Origin: Leptolyngbya sp. FACHB-60 | GTDB lineage: Bacteria; Cyanobacteriota; Cyanobacteriia; Phormidesmidales; Phormidesmidaceae | Direction: 5' to 3' | Assembly: GCF_014695775.1 (NCBI RefSeq) | Contig: NZ_JACJOX010000058.1 | Coordinates: 1 to 64,000, forward strand | DNA length: 64,000 nt | In this document: in pieces, positions 61,021 to 64,000 of the stretch | How positions within the stretch are numbered: position 1 is the first letter of the stretch | How the letters are laid out: each line of letters opens with the position of its first letter | The notes under the pieces: model-generated | Databases searched by the model: none | What the model was told of the DNA's origin: nothing | What the model saw: only the letters and a program-made list of their open reading frames with translations | Position numbers and translations under genes: made by a program

Positions 61021-61478
61021 TAATGACCCAAACCTGGAGAATATAAATCTCAAACCGACTACAGGCAATTCTGCTTAACCTAGCCTCTCACAACTGCACC
61101 CAACTTTGGCAAAACAGTTGAAATCGGCCCATTCCCCGAAGCAACCCTGCCTCTGCCGTTCTTAAAGATTATATGTTGCAATCCGTAACATTTGCCCGAA
61201 ATTCCAAATGCGTGCTCTCTGTTTCCAGCATATTTAAGGGCTGACTACCCATTTGTAGGCCATTCAGATAAGATAATAGACTGCGTATTAAACTGCTTGC
61301 TTGATGCTCAGCCCCCGCTGTGGGTTCTCTTCGCTCCACTATGGGCTGCGCCTCGCGAAGCGATTCCTGAGAGAGTTGCAGGGCAGCAAGCAGCACCGTG
61401 GGGGAAGGCGCTCTATCGGCTACCCATTAACGGTCCCCTTTGTCTGTCTAGTTCTGTCGATTGTTGGGAGCCTTGCCC
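61021..61478. other. Divergent crtB/glyA upstream region
   Basis: 458 bp without a convincing gene. ATGTT (61173-61177) and AACAT (61187-61191) form an inverted repeat of T-N11-A form, typical of LysR-type regulator sites. The part 61300-61450 is GC-rich and could hold leader RNA of glyA. Two short minus- and plus-strand frames here lack any family features. Confidence 0.4.
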
Positions 61479-62762
61479 GTGCCTCAAACTAACTTTGATT
61501 TTCTGCAAGAGTCTGACCCGCTGCTGGCCAGCATTATTCAGCGCGAGTTGCAGCGCCAGCGCGATCATCTGGAGCTAATCGCCAGCGAGAACTTTACCTC
61601 GTCTGCGGTGCTAGCGGCCCAGGGGTCGGTATTGACCAACAAGTATGCCGAGGGGCTGCCCGGCAAGCGCTACTACGGCGGCTGTGCCTTTGTGGATGAG
61701 GCCGAGCAATTGGCGATCGATCGCGCCAAAGAGCTCTTCGGTGCCGCCCACGCCAACGTGCAGCCCCACTCCGGAGCCCAGGCCAACTTTGCCGTGTTTC
61801 TCGCTCTCCTCCAGCCCGGCGACACCATTTTGGGCATGGATCTCTCCCACGGCGGGCACCTGACCCACGGTTCGCCCGTGAACGTATCGGGCAAGTGGTT
61901 TAAGGTCGTTCAGTACGGCGTCAGCCGCGACAGTGAACAGCTTGATTTCGACCAAATTCGTGAGCTGGCGTTGGAGCACCGACCCAAGCTGATCATCTGC
62001 GGCTATTCGGCGTACCCCCGCGTCATCGACTTTGAGAAGTTTCGCGCGATCGCAGACGAAGTTGGCGCCTACCTGATGGCCGACATTGCCCACATCGCCG
62101 GTCTGGTGGCCGCCGGTCATCACCCCAACCCCCTGCCCCACTGTGACGTGGTGACGACCACCACCCATAAAACCCTGCGCGGTCCTCGCGGCGGCCTGAT
62201 TTTGACCCGCGATGCCGAACTGGGTAAAAAGTTTGACAAGGCGGTGTTCCCCGGTAGCCAGGGCGGCCCCCTAGAGCACGTAATTGCGGCTAAGGCCGTG
62301 GCCTTTGGTGAAGCCCTTAAGCCTGAGTTTCGCACCTACGCTGCTCAAGTGATCGCCAATGCCCAGCGCATGGCTGCTCAGCTCCAGCAGCGAGGCATCA
62401 AGGTGGTGTCTGACGGTACCGACAACCACCTGGTGCTGGTCGATCTGCGCTCCATCGGCATGACCGGCAAGCGGGCTGACCAGCTGGTGAGTGAGGTCAA
62501 TATCACGGCTAACAAAAACACCGTGCCCTACGACCCCGAGTCGCCCTTTGTCACCAGCGGCCTGCGCCTGGGTTCTCCAGCGATGACCACCCGCGGCATG
62601 GGCGAGACTGAGTTCACTGAGATCGCCAACATCATCGCCGATCGCCTGCTCAGCCCTGAGGATGCGGTGATCGCTGAGCACTGCAAGCGTCGGGTGGCGG
62701 CTTTGTGCGATCGCTTCCCCCTCTATGCCCACCTGGGCGGGCTAGTTCCGGCCCTGGTCTAA
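61479..62762 (+). CDS. glyA: Serine hydroxymethyltransferase
   Basis: 427 residues from GTG 61479, which gives the normal N-terminus (PQTNFDFLQESDPLLASII); the TTG at 61461 is less likely. Interconverts serine and glycine with tetrahydrofolate, important in photorespiration and one-carbon supply. Motifs: ELIASENFTS, YAEGLPGKRYYGGC, NVQPHSGAQANFAV, the PLP lysine in VVTTTTHKTLRGPRGG, and RLGSPAMTTRGMGE. Confidence 0.96.
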   Translation: MPQTNFDFLQESDPLLASIIQRELQRQRDHLELIASENFTSSAVLAAQGSVLTNKYAEGLPGKRYYGGCAFVDEAEQLAIDRAKELFGAAHANVQPHSGAQANFAVFLALLQPGDTILGMDLSHGGHLTHGSPVNVSGKWFKVVQYGVSRDSEQLDFDQIRELALEHRPKLIICGYSAYPRVIDFEKFRAIADEVGAYLMADIAHIAGLVAAGHHPNPLPHCDVVTTTTHKTLRGPRGGLILTRDAELGKKFDKAVFPGSQGGPLEHVIAAKAVAFGEALKPEFRTYAAQVIANAQRMAAQLQQRGIKVVSDGTDNHLVLVDLRSIGMTGKRADQLVSEVNITANKNTVPYDPESPFVTSGLRLGSPAMTTRGMGETEFTEIANIIADRLLSPEDAVIAEHCKRRVAALCDRFPLYAHLGGLVPALV

Positions 62763-62810
62763 GGGTGTAATACCTTCTCGGGCAAGCCTTTGACCCGTGG
62801 GTTAGGCGTT

Positions 62811-62880
62811 AACTCCATGCAAAACCGCAGAAAGTTAGGGTTACCCCTTAATGATCTGTCATAATTGCATGGAGTTTTTG
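62811..62880. terminator. Long inverted repeat downstream of glyA
   Basis: AACTCCATGCAA (62811-62822) pairs perfectly with TTGCATGGAGTT (62865-62876), with a 42-nt loop holding a smaller GGGTTACCC element, and TTTG follows. It may end glyA transcripts, or be a structured leader, since a CATAAT -10-like box lies at 62860-62865. The rest of the gap 62763-63079 has no gene. Confidence 0.5.
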
Positions 62881-63079
62881 CTTATTTAACAAGACTCGGC
62901 CTATCCTATGGACTGTTTCGGGCCAAATACCCTTTGGCCTGGTTGGACTTGGTTCAGGGCAGCCCCTAGGGCTCCCGAAGTTGTTAGCGATGGCCAACAG
63001 AACTAGTTTGCTGGGGTTGGCCTGGGCTAGGGAGGTGGCTAGCCAGGAGAGAGTTTCTCCAACCATAGAGGGGAGTGAG

Positions 63080-64000
63080 ATGCCGTTTTATCTGTATCAC
63101 GTGTTGGCCTTTGGTATCTCCGCCGCGGTGGTGCTGGGCACAACACCGATCGTGCGCCGCATTGGCCTCAAAAGTGGGCGAGTTGATCAGCCCGGCGAAC
63201 GTAAGGTACACGACAAGCCCATGGTGCGGTTGGGTGGGGTGTCAATTTTTATTGGTACGCTGCTAGCGCTGCTGGTCGTATGGTCCATGGGCGGCTTTAT
63301 TGATGCTGCCGGAGCCCATTTGGCCCCGCCCCAGGAGTTTCAGATTTGGGGGGTTACCCTCGGCGGATTGGCCTTTTTTCTAATTGGCCTCACTGATGAC
63401 CTGTTTGGCCTATCGCCCCTCAGTCGCCTGTTTATGCAGGCGGTGGTGGCTACCATGGCTTGGTATGTGGGCGTGAGCATCGACTTTCTCACCATTCCCT
63501 TCTATGGGCTCACCCAGCTGCCCGACTTCATCAGCTTGCCAGTAACCATTCTGTGGCTGGTGGGCATGGCCAATGCTATCAACTGGATTGACGGGCTCGA
63601 TGGCCTGGCGGCAGGGGTATCCGGCATTGCCGCGCTGATTATGCTGGTGGTGAGTCTCTACATGAACCAGCCCGCAGCGGCGCTAATTGCTGCCGCTCTA
63701 GGCGGTGGAGCCCTGGGCTTTTTGCGTTACAACTTCAACCCAGCCAAAATTTTCATGGGAGATGGGGGAGCCTACTTTATGGGCTTTACCCTAGCGGGAG
63801 TCGGCGTCATCGGCTTGGTTAAAACGGTGACTACTGCTGCCGTACTGCTGCCTTACCTAATTCTGGCGGTCCCGATTCTCGATATGTCGGCTGTGATTCT
63901 CGATCGCCTGCGAGCCGGTAAATCCCCCTTCGTAGCCGACAAGCGCCATCTGCATCACCGGCTGCTTCAGGCGGGGCTGTCCCATCGGGTGACGGTGCTC
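63080..64000 (+). CDS. WecA/MraY-family undecaprenyl-phosphate sugar-1-phosphate transferase, C-terminus cut
   Basis: 307 residues are visible and the frame stays open to the window edge. ATG 63080 follows GAGGGGAGTGAG. Polytopic membrane enzyme of the polyprenyl-phosphate N-acetylhexosamine-1-phosphate transferase group: GRVDQPGERKVHDKPMVRLGG, FFLIGLTDDLFGL (DD motif), NAINWIDGLDGLAAG, FNPAKIFMGDGGAYFMGF and DKRHLHHRLL (His-rich loop). The HDKP and HHRLL motifs fit WecA/TagO rather than MraY. It loads GlcNAc- or related sugar phosphate on the lipid carrier for cell-surface polysaccharide. Confidence 0.87.
   Translation, partial: MPFYLYHVLAFGISAAVVLGTTPIVRRIGLKSGRVDQPGERKVHDKPMVRLGGVSIFIGTLLALLVVWSMGGFIDAAGAHLAPPQEFQIWGVTLGGLAFFLIGLTDDLFGLSPLSRLFMQAVVATMAWYVGVSIDFLTIPFYGLTQLPDFISLPVTILWLVGMANAINWIDGLDGLAAGVSGIAALIMLVVSLYMNQPAAALIAAALGGGALGFLRYNFNPAKIFMGDGGAYFMGFTLAGVGVIGLVKTVTTAAVLLPYLILAVPILDMSAVILDRLRAGKSPFVADKRHLHHRLLQAGLSHRVTVL

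Noticed and set aside
61611..62168. 185-residue minus-strand ORF
   Set aside because: Antisense to the well-conserved glyA coding region.
1..64000. GCGATCGC octamers spread through the window
   Set aside because: This is the known HIP1 element of many cyanobacterial genomes, useful as a lineage marker but not a finding.
1..64000. CRISPR array, rRNA or tRNA genes
   Set aside because: Looked for regularly spaced repeats and tRNA T-loops by eye and saw none.

Overview
The window looks like a filamentous or Leptolyngbya/Nodosilinea-type cyanobacterium. It has frequent GCGATCGC (HIP1) octamers in both coding and intergenic DNA. It also carries marker genes for the phylum: pipX-pipY, the carotenoid genes cruF and crtB, a CSP41-like epimerase, a PAP/fibrillin-like protein, sepF-proC, a HetZ-like protein, and DUF3727 and DUF2973 proteins. 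The DNA is GC-moderate and densely coded. No rRNA, tRNA or CRISPR array was seen. Nearly all of it reads as ordinary chromosome; a transposase start on the left edge and one broken Uma2 gene are the only clear traces of mobile or decaying DNA.

Layout. 1-51: start of an IS5-like transposase running off the left edge. 0.1-9.2 kb: cruF, a GNAT gene, ruvX, a DUF3727 gene, mltG, a YqeG phosphatase gene, proB, an exopolysaccharide sugar transferase and a HetZ-like gene; the last two diverge across a region holding a perfect CRP-type site. 9.2-11.9 kb: a divergent zinc-type ABC importer (znuCB against znuA) with two copies of a 20-bp Fur/Zur-like repeat between them. 11.9-17.2 kb: ftsI with an FtsL-like partner, ilvB with an added C-terminal zinc ribbon, and an unknown protein. 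17.7-31.6 kb: a ComFB-like protein, two unusual histidine kinases (one with a degenerate ATPase, one without the phospho-acceptor histidine), a class D beta-lactamase, azoreductase, an AraC regulator, murE, rarD, an orphan dppC-like permease and a fibrillin-like protein.

31.6-43.5 kb is mainly housekeeping: queA, a J-domain/pentapeptide-repeat fusion, a CSP41-like gene, der, ecfT overlapping a pabB-like gene, pipX overlapping pipY, sepF, proC, and a DUF4160/DUF2442 pair. 43.6-51.1 kb is the Nit1C (MSMEG_0572/Sll0783-type) nitrogen-starvation cluster: a flavin oxidoreductase diverges from the Sll0783-like protein, nitrilase, radical SAM protein, GNAT, AIR-synthase-like protein and glycosyltransferase. 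A textbook NtcA-activated promoter faces the flavin gene. 51.2-56.5 kb: a three-TM protein with an acidic companion, then three two-component genes. 56.5-64 kb: a PheRS alpha subunit of archaeal/eukaryotic rather than bacterial type, several small cyanobacterial proteins, a DCC-family protein, crtB, glyA and the start of a WecA/MraY-family transferase cut by the right edge.

Most notable points: the eukaryote-like PheS; the Nit1C cluster with its NtcA promoter; the two complementary-looking defective kinases; the Zur-like tandem operator; the CRP site; the zinc-ribbon acetolactate synthase; and a three-TM protein resembling Pycsar-type effectors. All family assignments are from reading the sequence and from memory of the families; no database search was run.
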